From an uncultured Arcobacter sp. (GTDB taxonomy: Bacteria > Campylobacterota > Campylobacteria > Campylobacterales > Arcobacteraceae), in assembly GCA_937860115.1 (NCBI GenBank), contig CALMBI010000110.1, positions 1-22,307 of the forward strand: a stretch of DNA of 22,307 nucleotides. The letters are read 5' to 3'. The notes beneath the pieces are model-generated. The model did not search any database. It saw only the letters and a program-made list of their open reading frames with translations, and was not told where the DNA came from. Of this stretch, positions 1-7,802 are shown one piece after another. Numbering within the stretch: the stretch's first letter is position 1; the number at the start of each line of letters is the position of its first letter. The position numbers and the translations under genes were made by a program.

Positions 1-87
1 AACTACGAATTTTTTTAAAATTTGAAGGATAATATGTGACTCTATACATTTTTTCTTTCAATCTTTAAAAAAACTTAAGCTCATTAT

Positions 88-106
88 TATAATTTTTAGA
101 TAAAAT
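88..106 (+). promoter_or_regulatory. Promoter of the rpsF-ssb-rpsR operon
   Basis: A TATAAT at 88-93 and a TAAAAT at 101-106 lie in a very AT-rich stretch. The second, in the context TTTTAGATAAAATCC, closely resembles the element before purS (9658-9663), so I prefer it as the -10 box, which puts transcription start near 113 and gives a leader of about 70 bases. No convincing -35 box is visible, as is usual for sigma-70 promoters in this group. The leader has no recognisable S6:S18-binding hairpin with a CCG bulge. Confidence 0.5.
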
Positions 107-182
107 CCACCTCCAAAAAAACCTTGCTGGGTCTATTTTTACTACAAAAAGAAAACTTGGCTAAATCCAAAAGGAGAAATTG

Positions 183-539
183 ATGGCTAGAATTAGACAT
201 TATGAAACTATGTTTATAGTTAAAACAACTCTTACAGAAGAAGAGATCAAAAATCAAATCGACACTGTAAAAGCGAACATTGAGAAAAACGGTGGGTCTA
301 TCACTGCATGTGACAACATGGGTAACAGAGAATTGGCTTATGAAATTGAAAAACAAAAAAGAGGTTACTACTACGTAATTTATTTCCAAGCTCCATCTGA
401 ATCTATCGTTGAACTTGAAAGAAACTACAGAGTTAACGAAAACATATTAAAATTCATGTTTATTAAATATGAAGGTAAAAATGAAGTTGCAGAATGGACT
501 AAAATGAGTACAGAAGCTGCAAAAAAAGAGCAAAACTAA
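183..539 (+). CDS. rpsF: 30S ribosomal protein S6
   Basis: Small-subunit ribosomal protein that pairs with S18 on the platform of the 30S particle. The 118-residue product opens with MARIRHYETMFI, and the internal GNRELAYEIEKQKRGYY stretch (about residues 48-64) is the family's core strand-helix signature; length is normal. A TTG directly precedes the ATG, but AAGGAG at 171-176 is six bases from the ATG at 183, which decides the start. It is the first gene of the rpsF-ssb-rpsR operon, a widely conserved arrangement that links two ribosomal proteins that bind each other with the single-stranded DNA-binding protein. Identification is secure. Confidence 0.97.
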   Translation: MARIRHYETMFIVKTTLTEEEIKNQIDTVKANIEKNGGSITACDNMGNRELAYEIEKQKRGYYYVIYFQAPSESIVELERNYRVNENILKFMFIKYEGKNEVAEWTKMSTEAAKKEQN

Positions 540-569
540 GAATTAGTTAAATCGTAAGAAGGAGCTACT

Positions 570-1055
570 ATGTATAACAAAGTGATCATGATCGGTAATT
601 TAACAAGAGACATCGAACTTAAATATATCCCTAGTGGTGCAGCAATTGCTAAAGGTGCAATAGCAACTTCTCACAAATACAAAGCGCAAGATGGATCTCA
701 AAAAGAAGAGGTTTGTTTCTTGGACTTTAATGTATTTGGGAAAAGTGCAGAGATCTTGAATCAATACGTAAAAAAAGGCTCAAAAGTTATGCTTGAAGGA
801 AGATTAGTACTTGAAAGTTGGACTGCACAAGATGGATCATCTAGACAAAGACACTCTTTAAGAGTTGAAGAGTTTAAATTTTTAGATTCAAAATCTGATG
901 CTGGATCAACTAACAACACTATGGAATACCAACCAAGACAACAAATTGAGCAACCTTCTTATAATAAACCTTCTTATGCAGGACAAGGTGGTACAAGAGA
1001 ACCAGAGTATCAAGTACCAGTAATCGACATCGATGATGACGAAATACCATTTTAG
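570..1055 (+). CDS. ssb: Single-stranded DNA-binding protein
   Basis: Binds single-stranded DNA as a tetramer during replication, repair and recombination. Residues 1-107 form the OB fold, beginning MYNKVIMIGNLTRDIELKY and including the conserved VCFLDFNVFGKSAE strand pair. Residues 108-150 are a disordered linker rich in Q, N, P and G. The last residues, DIDDDEIPF, are the acidic tip that recruits partner proteins in this family. The 161-residue length is typical. AAGGAG at 559-564 is five bases from the ATG. It lies 30 bases after rpsF and 14 bases before rpsR, so it is part of that operon. Confidence 0.97.
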   Translation: MYNKVIMIGNLTRDIELKYIPSGAAIAKGAIATSHKYKAQDGSQKEEVCFLDFNVFGKSAEILNQYVKKGSKVMLEGRLVLESWTAQDGSSRQRHSLRVEEFKFLDSKSDAGSTNNTMEYQPRQQIEQPSYNKPSYAGQGGTREPEYQVPVIDIDDDEIPF

Positions 1056-1069
1056 AAAAGGATTATATT

Positions 1070-1330
1070 ATGGCTGAAAAAAGAAAATTCTCAAAAAAAT
1101 TCTGTAAATATAGCGCTATGAAAATAGAGCATATTGATTACAAAAACATGGAATTATTAAAAATCTCTCTAAGTGAAAGAGGAAAAATAATGCCTAGAAG
1201 ACTTACAGGTACTTCAAAAAGACATCAAGAACTTGTAGAGTTAGCGATCAAAAGAGCAAGACACATGGCATTAATTCCATATGTTGTAAATACTAAACAA
1301 TTAACAGGTCCTGCATACTCTGCAAGATAA
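1070..1330 (+). CDS. rpsR: 30S ribosomal protein S18
   Basis: Small-subunit protein that forms a dimer with S6 on the 30S platform. The 86-residue product has the family pattern RKFSKKFCKYS near residues 5-15, then DYKNMELLKISLSERGKI and the basic block PRRLTGTSKRHQELVELAIKRARHMALIPY (about residues 42-71, quoted here in outline only). It is last in the rpsF-ssb-rpsR operon and is followed 16 bases later by a strong terminator hairpin. The single cysteine at residue 12 is a leftover of the zinc-binding form seen in some bacteria. Identification is secure. Confidence 0.97.
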   Translation: MAEKRKFSKKFCKYSAMKIEHIDYKNMELLKISLSERGKIMPRRLTGTSKRHQELVELAIKRARHMALIPYVVNTKQLTGPAYSAR

Positions 1331-1346
1331 TATCTGTTAAAATAAG

Positions 1347-1381
1347 AAAAGGCTAGAGATTTTTTCTCTAGCCTTTTTTTT
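1347..1381. terminator. Bidirectional intrinsic terminator after rpsR
   Basis: GGCTAGAGA at 1351-1359 pairs perfectly with TCTCTAGCC at 1365-1373 around a five-T loop. An A-run lies on the left and a run of eight T on the right (1374-1381), so the hairpin can end the rpsR transcript on the plus strand and the methyltransferase transcript (stop at 1418) on the minus strand. Confidence 0.92.
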
Positions 1382-1417
1382 AACTCAAAATATTATTATT
1401 TACACAATCTTTAGATA

Positions 1418-2116
1418 TTATGGTTTTTGACAAATAAAGATCAGTTTATCTGCTTTTTCTTCACTATGTAGATGGAAATTAATAATCTGCTTGATCTCAA
1501 ATCCAGATTTTGTGAGCAATTTTTTGATAGCATTTTTTTCATGGTAATATTGCGTAATAAAATCTTGCTCTTTTGTATATAACCCATTTTCATTTTGAGA
1601 AAATAAAACAATATTCGTGATCAATTTTTTATCTTCAAAAAATGCATCAATTCCAATATATTTGTTTGCTTTATTAATATTCAAAGATCCTTGAGCCACC
1701 TCTTCAAAACCATATAAAGTATTGATATCAAAGATAAAATAACCTTTTTCATCTAAAAGATTATAGCTATCTTGTACAAATTTTTCTAAAGTCACTTTAT
1801 CCATATAGTTTAAAACATCAAAAATAGCTGTAGCACACTCATACTTAGCTGTAATTTCACCTATATCAATACACTCTACATTAAGCCCTTTTCCCCTACA
1901 AACTTTAATCTGTTCACTACTAAGATCGGTACCAAAAGCTTCTATTCCAGCCACTTCCAAAGAGAGTAAAAATTCCCCTTGTCCACAACCAATATCGATC
2001 ACTTTTTTGACTTCTAGTTCTTCACAGATTTGTAAAAACGCGTCATAAAGCTCTTCAACTTCCTTTTGAAAATCTAGATCTTTTTCTATTTTTGAATAAA
2101 GATTAAGTCCTTGCAA
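1418..2116 (-). CDS. Class I SAM-dependent methyltransferase
   Basis: A Rossmann-fold methyltransferase of unknown substrate, probably cytoplasmic. Residues 39-47 (VIDIGCGQG) are motif I, which binds S-adenosylmethionine, and D64 in FGTDLS is the acidic residue at the end of strand 2. The stretch YECATAIFDVLNYM matches the motif II region where many small-molecule methyltransferases hold substrate. No ATG fits: the frame opens with TTG at 2114-2116, five bases after AAAGGA (plus-strand 2122-2127), inside the last codons of hisG. The 14-base overlap with hisG suggests translational coupling at the end of this minus-strand operon. A link to histidine synthesis is not implied. The fold is sure, the role is not. 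Confidence 0.85.
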   Translation of the reverse strand: MQGLNLYSKIEKDLDFQKEVEELYDAFLQICEELEVKKVIDIGCGQGEFLLSLEVAGIEAFGTDLSSEQIKVCRGKGLNVECIDIGEITAKYECATAIFDVLNYMDKVTLEKFVQDSYNLLDEKGYFIFDINTLYGFEEVAQGSLNINKANKYIGIDAFFEDKKLITNIVLFSQNENGLYTKEQDFITQYYHEKNAIKKLLTKSGFEIKQIINFHLHSEEKADKLIFICQKP

Positions 2117-2708
2117 GTTTTTCCTTTAGATCTAAAATAGCACTTTTTTTACTATAAAATGCATTTTTATTTGCGATTAAATGAGCTGAAGTTTCCATTA
2201 TTGTATCACCAACTTCTAAGCCATTTTGTTTCATTGTTTCACCAGTTTCTACAATATCGACAATACAATCACTAAGACCAACAAGTGGAGCTAATTCAAT
2301 AGATCCATAAAGTTTTACTAGTTCAACTGCCATCGCTTTACTTTCAAAAAATTTTTTAGCAATCACCGTGTGTTTCGTAGCAACTTTGATAGATGATCTG
2401 TTCCAATCTATTCTATCACCAGCTTTCAGTCCAATTGCTACTTTACATTTGCCAATCTCAAGATCAAGCAGTTTCATAAGATCATACTCTTTCTCCTCAA
2501 GTACATCAAGTCCCACTACTCCAAGATCAGCACTTCCATACATAACATATGTTGGTACATCTTGATTTCTTACGTTTAAAAATGTGAAGCCTGCTTTTTT
2601 TAATATCAATTTTCTATCTTCAAATTCAAATTTTTCACCAAAAGCTTTTTCAAACTTCTCTAAAGTTTGTTCAGCAATTCGCCCTTTTGGAAGTGCTATG
2701 GTTATCAT
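2103..2708 (-). CDS. hisG: ATP phosphoribosyltransferase, short form
   Basis: Catalyses the first step of histidine synthesis, joining ATP and phosphoribosyl diphosphate. The product begins ITIALPKGRI, has VMYGSADLGVVGLDVLEE at about 55-72, and carries the family signature around residues 138-160, including SDCIVDIVETGETM. At 201 residues it lacks the C-terminal ACT-like regulatory domain. Short-form enzymes need the HisZ partner for activity and feedback control (known for the family), and no hisZ is in this window. The ATG overlaps the coaX stop as ATGA (2705-2708), and GAGGAG lies just upstream. Confidence 0.95.
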   Translation of the reverse strand: MITIALPKGRIAEQTLEKFEKAFGEKFEFEDRKLILKKAGFTFLNVRNQDVPTYVMYGSADLGVVGLDVLEEKEYDLMKLLDLEIGKCKVAIGLKAGDRIDWNRSSIKVATKHTVIAKKFFESKAMAVELVKLYGSIELAPLVGLSDCIVDIVETGETMKQNGLEVGDTIMETSAHLIANKNAFYSKKSAILDLKEKLART

Positions 2709-3367
2709 TCTATCTCCTCTTTATGTTTAACTCTATTTTGTTTTATAATTTTTTCCATACCCTTAAATAACAAATCTTCATAGTATTCGTATGATTCTAA
2801 AAAAGGTAAAAATATTTTAGCTGTTTCACCTGTTATAATTAATTGCAAATCGTATCTTTTTTTAATATCTAAAATAGTTTCTCTCACCATTTTAATAATC
2901 GCATAACTGATCGCTTCATTTGTATTGTGTGGAAGTCTATCTAAATCGATATTAGTATCAAATTCAAATGCTAATTTTGAAGAGATCATCGGATAGATTT
3001 TAGATAACGCATCATAACCAGGTAAAATATACCCACCTAAGTGTTTTTTGTTTTCCATTACGTCAATTGTCACAGCACTTCCAAAATCAACAATAATCGC
3101 ATTGTCAAACAATAATGATCCAAAAATCCTATCGATCCCAAGTGTAGAACTATACATCGTATCGAATGAGACCCACTTTTGTAGATTGATAGCATGTGGA
3201 AATCTTTGTAGAAATTTTTCAGTACCTTTTTCATTGACACTAATAAAATAGACCTCATCAAAATCTCTCAATACTATGTGATCTAAATCTTCATTGAGCC
3301 CTTTTTTAAAACAGCTATCATTTACTTTAAAATGGTATGTTGTATTTCCAATATCACATAAAATCAT
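2705..3367 (-). CDS. coaX: Type III pantothenate kinase
   Basis: Phosphorylates pantothenate, the first committed step of coenzyme A synthesis. The ASKHA-fold motifs are visible from the ATG at 3365-3367: ILCDIGNTT (residues 2-10, phosphate-binding loop with D5), GIDR at 77-80, VDFGSAVTIDV at about 93-103 and GGYILPG. The open frame runs upstream to 3424, but those 19 extra residues lie in front of the canonical N terminus and inside the neighbouring gene, so I place the start at 3367, giving 220 residues. The start overlaps the upstream stop by 14 bases and the end overlaps hisG by four, pointing to coupled translation. Confidence 0.92.
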   Translation of the reverse strand: MILCDIGNTTYHFKVNDSCFKKGLNEDLDHIVLRDFDEVYFISVNEKGTEKFLQRFPHAINLQKWVSFDTMYSSTLGIDRIFGSLLFDNAIIVDFGSAVTIDVMENKKHLGGYILPGYDALSKIYPMISSKLAFEFDTNIDLDRLPHNTNEAISYAIIKMVRETILDIKKRYDLQLIITGETAKIFLPFLESYEYYEDLLFKGMEKIIKQNRVKHKEEIE

Positions 3368-3686
3368 AAAAAATTGTCCAATTGTTTTCTTGTAATATTT
3401 TTGTAGATTTAGAACAAATATCACTACTTATCACTAAGATATTTTGTTTAAAATTGTGATCTTCTAAAATTTTTAATTTTGCTAAAAGATCCTCTAAGGC
3501 TACTACATCTTTACGTATAAATCTACTCTTTTGATCAACTATAAATACCGAGATATATTTATGATCTAAGGAGATTCCACTATAGATCTTTATTTTTTTT
3601 TTCGATCCCAAAGCACTTGGTAAGATAGTTTTAAATTCAGTAAATAAAAAACCTTTTAGACCCAAAAACTCTGTAATTTGCTTCAT
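3354..3686 (-). CDS. Hypothetical protein, 110 residues
   Basis: I do not recognise the family. The product is soluble-looking, with no signal peptide or membrane segment, basic and rich in beta-prone residues: KKIKIYSGISLDHKYISVFIV around 29-49, then a helix (ALEDLLAKLKILED) and a strand plus helix ending NNWTIFYDFM. That alternation suggests a small alpha/beta fold. It starts six bases after the BamB-like lipoprotein gene and overlaps coaX by 14 bases, so it is translated as part of the same operon. No good Shine-Dalgarno sequence precedes the ATG. Codon use looks like its neighbours. Confidence 0.7.
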   Translation of the reverse strand: MKQITEFLGLKGFLFTEFKTILPSALGSKKKIKIYSGISLDHKYISVFIVDQKSRFIRKDVVALEDLLAKLKILEDHNFKQNILVISSDICSKSTKILQENNWTIFYDFM

Positions 3687-3692
3687 TTTATA

Positions 3693-4682
3693 CTAGTTAA
3701 GCTTCAGTAACTTATTATCAAAATAGATTTTATCTCCACTTACAAAAACTTTTTCATCATCATAAAATGGAAAATTATATACTTTAACATTTTCAAAATT
3801 GTTATTCATAGAGAGGATATACCCTTGCGTTTCTATAAGGTATATATTGTCATCTTTATCTAAAGATATTGCATGGAATTTGGCAAACTTGAATTTTTTA
3901 CTTCCAAGAATATTCAAATCAAAATCAAGTTTCATCACTGTTCCATCAAGTAATGCAAGATAAACAAATTGATCTTTGACAAAATAATTTGCAATAATCA
4001 TATCTTTTGTAGTGTATTTGCCTTTATTTAAAGAGACGATCTTATTCCCTGTTGCAGCAATAAGAGTATCCCCTAAAGTTTTTAATAAAATAACATTCTT
4101 AATATCATTTTGAGTATCGATCATTAATGTTCTTGATACTTTAAAATTCTCTTTGTCAACTATTGCTATCTTTCCATCTAGCGTTGGGAAAAGAATAATT
4201 TTATTTAAGATTACAGGTGATGCAATTCTTGTATCATTGATAAATGAATTTGCTCCATACTCTTTGAGTTTAAATTTACTCTCATTGATATCATACACTC
4301 CAAAAGAGTTATCACTAAAAACAAGCGCTAAAAGATTATTTTCAATAGATGCAGCAATGACGTTTGAACTAAAGTTGATTGTTGTATTTGTTTCACCAAT
4401 GTTGATATCACCCGTTTTATTTGCACTTAATATCCCATTTGTTGAGTTATTCAGATACACAAAACCATCAGGCAAAGTAAATTCAGAGATACCAAAATTA
4501 TTGATGATTCTATTATCTCTGGTTGTCGCTCCATTTGCATTTATTGAAGTTATATATGATGGCGTTGTGATAATTGGTTTTTCGATACCAAAAAGAGAAC
4601 TCTCTTCTGGCGTATAGTATTGTTTAGAAGAACACCCTTGAAATAATCCAAGCGCTAAAAGAAAAAAGAGTAAAGATCTCAT
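3693..4682 (-). CDS. Lipoprotein with PQQ-like beta-propeller, BamB-like
   Basis: A secreted lipoprotein: residues 1-16 are a hydrophobic signal (MRSLLFFLLALGLFQG) followed by lipobox cysteine C17 and CSSKQYY. The remaining roughly 310 residues are repeated four-stranded blades, with units such as NLLALVFSDNSFGVYDIN, VILFPTLDGKIAIVDKE-like, DTLIAATGNKIVSLNKG and NIYLIETQGYILSMNNN. This is the layout of BamB, the outer-membrane beta-barrel assembly lipoprotein, although the sequence is too diverged for certainty. The neighbour transcribed just before it resembles YfgM, and E. coli also has yfgM next to bamB. BamB is generally reported absent from Campylobacterota, so treat this as an inference; it may be another propeller lipoprotein. 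Confidence 0.8.
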   Translation of the reverse strand: MRSLLFFLLALGLFQGCSSKQYYTPEESSLFGIEKPIITTPSYITSINANGATTRDNRIINNFGISEFTLPDGFVYLNNSTNGILSANKTGDINIGETNTTINFSSNVIAASIENNLLALVFSDNSFGVYDINESKFKLKEYGANSFINDTRIASPVILNKIILFPTLDGKIAIVDKENFKVSRTLMIDTQNDIKNVILLKTLGDTLIAATGNKIVSLNKGKYTTKDMIIANYFVKDQFVYLALLDGTVMKLDFDLNILGSKKFKFAKFHAISLDKDDNIYLIETQGYILSMNNNFENVKVYNFPFYDDEKVFVSGDKIYFDNKLLKLN

Positions 4683-4689
4683 TAAGACA

Positions 4690-5265
4690 CTACTTTGTTA
4701 ATAAAAAGTGTTTTACCATATTTGAAAGTGGTAATACTCTACTTTGTGCATCTATTTTTTCGATAGTTTGTTTTGCTTTTTTATAATCTTGTTTTTCGAT
4801 TAGAATAAGTGCTTTACTTAAAACTGCAAAATCTTTTAATAGAAAATTTGGATTCATTATCATCCCATCAAGTGCAATCAAATCACCTTTAGCAACTGCT
4901 GCATTGTATGAAGCAATATCACTTAAATACTCAGCATCTGTAGCGATTGTTTTATCTTGTGAAATTTGAAATTTTGCAATATTAAAAAGCGTTTCATTTG
5001 CACTTTTGAGTTGATCCAAACTTGCTTGATCCGCACTATTTTCCAACACTTTCGTGTATGCATTATTAGCTTCAATGGCATTTTTATCGCTCATATAACT
5101 ATTGATAGTTACACCTGCAAATCCTATAACACCTAAAGCAACCGCAGAAAATATCACTTTTTTATATTTTTTATAGAATTTTTCGATTTTAAAAAAATTT
5201 TCGAAGAATTGCTCTTCTGTTGAGATCTCCTCTTTAATATATGAAACATTCTCTTTTAAACTCAT
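4690..5265 (-). CDS. Single-pass membrane protein with TPR-like periplasmic domain, YfgM-like
   Basis: A 191-residue protein with a charged cytoplasmic N terminus (residues 1-36), one transmembrane helix (about 37-58, VIFSAVALGVIGFAGVTINS) and a helical C-terminal domain of paired helices (60-191) rich in A, K, L and D. The K-rich flank before the helix predicts N-in, C-out topology. This matches YfgM, a membrane-anchored protein with TPR repeats that works with periplasmic chaperones around SecYEG. It is the first gene of the minus-strand operon. AAGG (plus-strand 5273-5276) is seven bases from the ATG. The next gene, seven bases on, is the BamB-like lipoprotein. Similarity is by architecture and position rather than strong sequence identity. 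Confidence 0.75.
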   Translation of the reverse strand: MSLKENVSYIKEEISTEEQFFENFFKIEKFYKKYKKVIFSAVALGVIGFAGVTINSYMSDKNAIEANNAYTKVLENSADQASLDQLKSANETLFNIAKFQISQDKTIATDAEYLSDIASYNAAVAKGDLIALDGMIMNPNFLLKDFAVLSKALILIEKQDYKKAKQTIEKIDAQSRVLPLSNMVKHFLLTK

Positions 5266-5300
5266 GAAAATACCTTATGTTATTTGATTTTAAGGTAGAT

Positions 5301-5306
5301 ATTCTA
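5301..5306 (-). promoter_or_regulatory. Possible -10 box of the minus-strand YfgM-like to hisG operon
   Basis: On the minus strand a TAGAAT lies at 5306-5301 in the context TTTGTAGTAGAATATC, giving a start near 5294 and a leader of about 30 bases before the ATG at 5265. It resembles the -10 boxes of ctpA and the hemerythrin gene. A short inverted repeat, GTAGA-TAT-TCTAC, covers the same place and could be an operator, but it may be chance in such AT-rich DNA. Confidence 0.35.
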
Positions 5307-5346
5307 CTACAAAGATAATAAAATATTACTTTTATACATTTTTGGT

Positions 5347-5352
5347 TAGAAT
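5347..5352 (+). promoter_or_regulatory. Promoter -10 box of ctpA-purC
   Basis: TAGAAT at 5347-5352 within TTTGGTTAGAATCCCG. The TTAGAATCCC core resembles the TAAAATCCC before purS. Predicted start is about 5359, leaving a leader of about 25 bases with AAAGG at 5373-5377. Confidence 0.5.
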
Positions 5353-5383
5353 CCCGTAACAAAATAGCTCACAAAGGTTACAA

Positions 5384-6733
5384 GTGAAGATGGATAGAAT
5401 AATATTTTTAATACTTTTTACAGTATTTGGTTTTATGTTTGGGATCGATGACAAATCAACACCAACACACCATAAAGTTGAGGAGGAGAAAGAGCCTACA
5501 AGACTTGAATCATTTGCAAAACTACAAACTGTTATCTCAATAGTAGAAAACTATTATGTTGATGATGTAAAACTTAATGAAATAGTAGATAAAGCGATCT
5601 CTGGACTTCTTAGTGAACTCGATGCTCACAGTGCATACATGAATAAAAAATCATATAAAGAGATGCAAATTAGTATGGAGGGTGAATTTGGAGGACTTGG
5701 CATAGTTATTGGTATGAGAGATGGTGCACTTACAATTATCTCTCCTATTGATGATACCCCTGCTCAAAAAGCAGGTGTCCAATCAGGTGATATCATACTA
5801 AAAATTGGAGATAAATCGACTCTAAAAATGACTATCGATGAAGCAGTCACACTTATGAGAGGTGAAGCTGGCACACCTATTGATATCACAGTTGTTCGAA
5901 AAGGGGAAACTGCACCTATCTCTTTTCATATAGTAAGAGGGATCATTAAAGTCAAATCAGTGAATGCAAAAACACATGATGATTCTATTCTTTACCTTAG
6001 AATTACATCATTTGATAATAATGTTGCTGAAGAGTTAGAAAAATATATCAAAGAGCACAAAACAAAAACAAAAGGGATCGTTTTGGATCTTAGAAACAAT
6101 CCAGGTGGATCACTTGAACAGTCAATCAAAACAGTTGATATGTTTGTTGATAGTGGAGTGATTGTTTCTCAAAAAGGGAAAACAAGCTCAGAAGATAGCT
6201 CATTTAGCGCTACAAAAAAAGCAACACTTACAAAAGTACCTATGGTAGTTTTAGTAAACGGTGGAAGTGCAAGTGCGAGTGAGATCGTAAGTGGTGCATT
6301 GCAAGATTTTAAACGTGCTGTGATTGTTGGAGAAGATACGTTTGGAAAAGGTTCTGTTCAAATGCTTATGCCTATCACAAATGATAGATCTGAAGCGATT
6401 AAATTAACAATAGCAAAATACTATCTTCCTAGCGGAAGAACGATCCAAGCAGTTGGAGTTAAACCAGATATTAAAGTAGCATTTGGGAAAACACCGACAA
6501 GTGATCCAGATAAATTTTCTATAAAAGAAAAAGATCTTAAAAAACATCTAGAGCTTGAACTCAAAAAAGTAGATGATAATAAAACAATTGATAAAACAAA
6601 TAGTCAAAGTGATGAAGAAAATGTTTTAGATGAAAAGAAAAAAACAATCGATGAAGAAGATTTAGTCAAAGACAATCAACTGAAATCTGCAATCGATATT
6701 TTAAAATCATTAATAATCTTAAATAAAAAATAA
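5384..6733 (+). CDS. ctpA: C-terminal processing peptidase (S41 family)
   Basis: A periplasmic serine protease that recognises C termini of substrates through a PDZ domain. Residues 4-20 form a signal or anchor helix; residues 96-173 are the PDZ domain (GGLGIVIG to VVRKGE); residues 185-375 are the protease core. The catalytic pair reads S297 in GGSASASEIV and K322 in GKGSVQ, 25 apart as in known members. Residues about 380-430 are a charged K/E/D tail of low complexity. I take the GTG at 5384, six bases after AAAGG (5373-5377); an ATG at 5390 would be 12 bases away and drops only two residues. It is followed 19 bases later by purC, and the pair matches C. jejuni Cj0511-Cj0512. Confidence 0.93.
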   Translation: MKMDRIIFLILFTVFGFMFGIDDKSTPTHHKVEEEKEPTRLESFAKLQTVISIVENYYVDDVKLNEIVDKAISGLLSELDAHSAYMNKKSYKEMQISMEGEFGGLGIVIGMRDGALTIISPIDDTPAQKAGVQSGDIILKIGDKSTLKMTIDEAVTLMRGEAGTPIDITVVRKGETAPISFHIVRGIIKVKSVNAKTHDDSILYLRITSFDNNVAEELEKYIKEHKTKTKGIVLDLRNNPGGSLEQSIKTVDMFVDSGVIVSQKGKTSSEDSSFSATKKATLTKVPMVVLVNGGSASASEIVSGALQDFKRAVIVGEDTFGKGSVQMLMPITNDRSEAIKLTIAKYYLPSGRTIQAVGVKPDIKVAFGKTPTSDPDKFSIKEKDLKKHLELELKKVDDNKTIDKTNSQSDEENVLDEKKKTIDEEDLVKDNQLKSAIDILKSLIILNKK

Positions 6734-6752
6734 CACCAAAAGGAGAAAAAAT

Positions 6753-7466
6753 ATGGAAAAAACTGAATTACTATACGAAGGTAAAGCAAAAAAGATTTGG
6801 AAAACGGCAGATGCAAATCTATTGATTTCTGAATTTAAAGATGATTTAACAGCGTTTAATGGTGAACTCAAATCAAGTGAAGCTGGAAAAGGTGCACTCA
6901 ATAACAAAATCTCAACAGAGCTTTTTAAACTTTTAAATGCAAACAATATCCCTACTCACTTTGTAGAGATGCTTGATGATAATCATATGTTACATAAAGC
7001 GTGTGATGTAATCTTAATCGAAGTAATCGTAAGAAATATTGCAACAGGATCACTTTCAAAAAATCTTGGAATCGAAAATGGTACAGTTTTACCTTTTACA
7101 CTTGTAGAATTTGATTATAAAAACGATGCACTTGGTGATCCAAAATTAAATGATCAACATGCACTTATTTTAGGTCTTGTAAAATACCAAGATGAACTTG
7201 ACAAAATAAGAAGAGTTGCAAGAGAAATCAACGATATCTTAAAACCATATTTCTTTGAAAAAGGTCTAAAACTAGTAGATTTCAAACTTGAATTTGGAAA
7301 AGACAAAGATGGAAACATCATTTTAATTGATGAGATTAGCCCTGATAACTGTAGATTTTGGGATGTTGAGTCTGGAGAGTCTTTAGATAAAGATAGATTT
7401 AGACAAGGGAAAGGTGGACTTAAAGTTGCCTATGAAAACGTACTCAATAGAATTTTAGGTAATTAA
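6753..7466 (+). CDS. purC: Phosphoribosylaminoimidazole-succinocarboxamide synthase
   Basis: Makes SAICAR from CAIR, aspartate and ATP in purine synthesis. Key blocks: LLYEGKAKKIW at residues 6-16, the first family signature EVIVRNIATGS, LVDFKLEFGKD, and the second signature LIDEISPDNCRFWD. Length (237) is normal. AAAAGGAG at 6738-6745 is seven bases from the ATG. It is probably cotranscribed with ctpA and ends at a clear terminator. In C. jejuni purC is followed directly by purS, but here a cyclic-di-GMP signalling gene sits between them. Confidence 0.97.
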   Translation: MEKTELLYEGKAKKIWKTADANLLISEFKDDLTAFNGELKSSEAGKGALNNKISTELFKLLNANNIPTHFVEMLDDNHMLHKACDVILIEVIVRNIATGSLSKNLGIENGTVLPFTLVEFDYKNDALGDPKLNDQHALILGLVKYQDELDKIRRVAREINDILKPYFFEKGLKLVDFKLEFGKDKDGNIILIDEISPDNCRFWDVESGESLDKDRFRQGKGGLKVAYENVLNRILGN

Positions 7467-7480
7467 TCTACTTCTTGCTA

Positions 7481-7520
7481 AAGTATAAAGTTCCACAAGA
7501 CTTTATACTTTTTTTATTTT
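7481..7520 (+). terminator. Intrinsic terminator after purC
   Basis: AAGTATAAAG at 7481-7490 pairs perfectly with CTTTATACTT at 7501-7510 across a ten-base loop and is followed by TTTTTATTTT. The stem is AT-rich but ten pairs long. It separates ctpA-purC from the signalling gene that follows. Confidence 0.8.
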
Positions 7521-7556
7521 TGCTTCCATTTTAACGCTTGCTTAATATTTCTCTTG

Positions 7557-7576
7557 TATAATCAAATCGCTATAAT
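7557..7576 (+). promoter_or_regulatory. Tandem -10 boxes before the REC-PAS-EAL gene
   Basis: Two TATAAT hexamers occur at 7557-7562 and 7571-7576 between the purC terminator and the ATG at 7632. A TTGCTT at 7538-7543 is too close to either for a standard spacer. The gene therefore probably has its own promoter and a leader of about 50 bases; which hexamer is used cannot be told. The Shine-Dalgarno is AAAGGA at 7621-7626. Confidence 0.45.
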
Positions 7577-7631
7577 TTTCATAAGATAATCTTATTACAT
7601 AAAAGTTACTTTTATAGAAGAAAGGATCACC

Positions 7632-7802
7632 ATGCATAACTTTGAAGAGATTATAAAAGTTACAAAACATTTAAGATTACTCTATGTAGAGGATAATAAA
7701 GATGTTATGAAATCAACGTTTCATTTTTTACAAGATTTTTTTGATAATATCATTGTTGCACAAGATGGTATAAAAGGATTTGATATTTTTTTACAAAGGT
7801 AA
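7632..7802 (+). pseudogene. Receiver-domain N terminus, cut off by a frameshift
   Basis: This short frame encodes 56 residues from ATG 7632, five bases after AAAGGA, and includes LRLLYVEDNKDVM, the first strand and acidic pocket of a response-regulator receiver domain. It ends at TAA 7800-7802. The rest of the receiver, starting with the phosphate-accepting aspartate, continues in another frame (7780-9627). Deleting one T from the T7 tract at 7786-7792 joins them as ...GFDIFYKGNIIHE.... Together they would give a 664-residue protein. A true mutation, phase variation, transcriptional slippage or a sequencing error are all possible. Confidence 0.8.

Noticed and set aside
113..182. Possible S6:S18 autoregulatory RNA motif in the rpsF leader
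   Set aside because: No stable hairpin with the conserved CCG bulge could be drawn; the leader is mostly A and T runs.
96..389. Minus-strand frame over rpsF
   Set aside because: It is a shadow of rpsF with no family features or ribosome site.
3368..3424. Upstream extension of coaX to 3424
   Set aside because: The 19 extra residues lie before the canonical ILCDIGNTT start and inside the neighbouring gene.
4153..4617. Plus-strand 154-residue frame opposite the lipoprotein gene
   Set aside because: Antisense shadow of the beta-propeller gene; hydrophobic pattern arises from the opposite strand's codons.
7785..7802. Programmed -1 frameshift at T-TTT-TTA in the REC-PAS-EAL gene
   Set aside because: The heptamer fits a -1 site, but -1 leads to the wrong frame; the rest of the protein needs +1 (or one base fewer).
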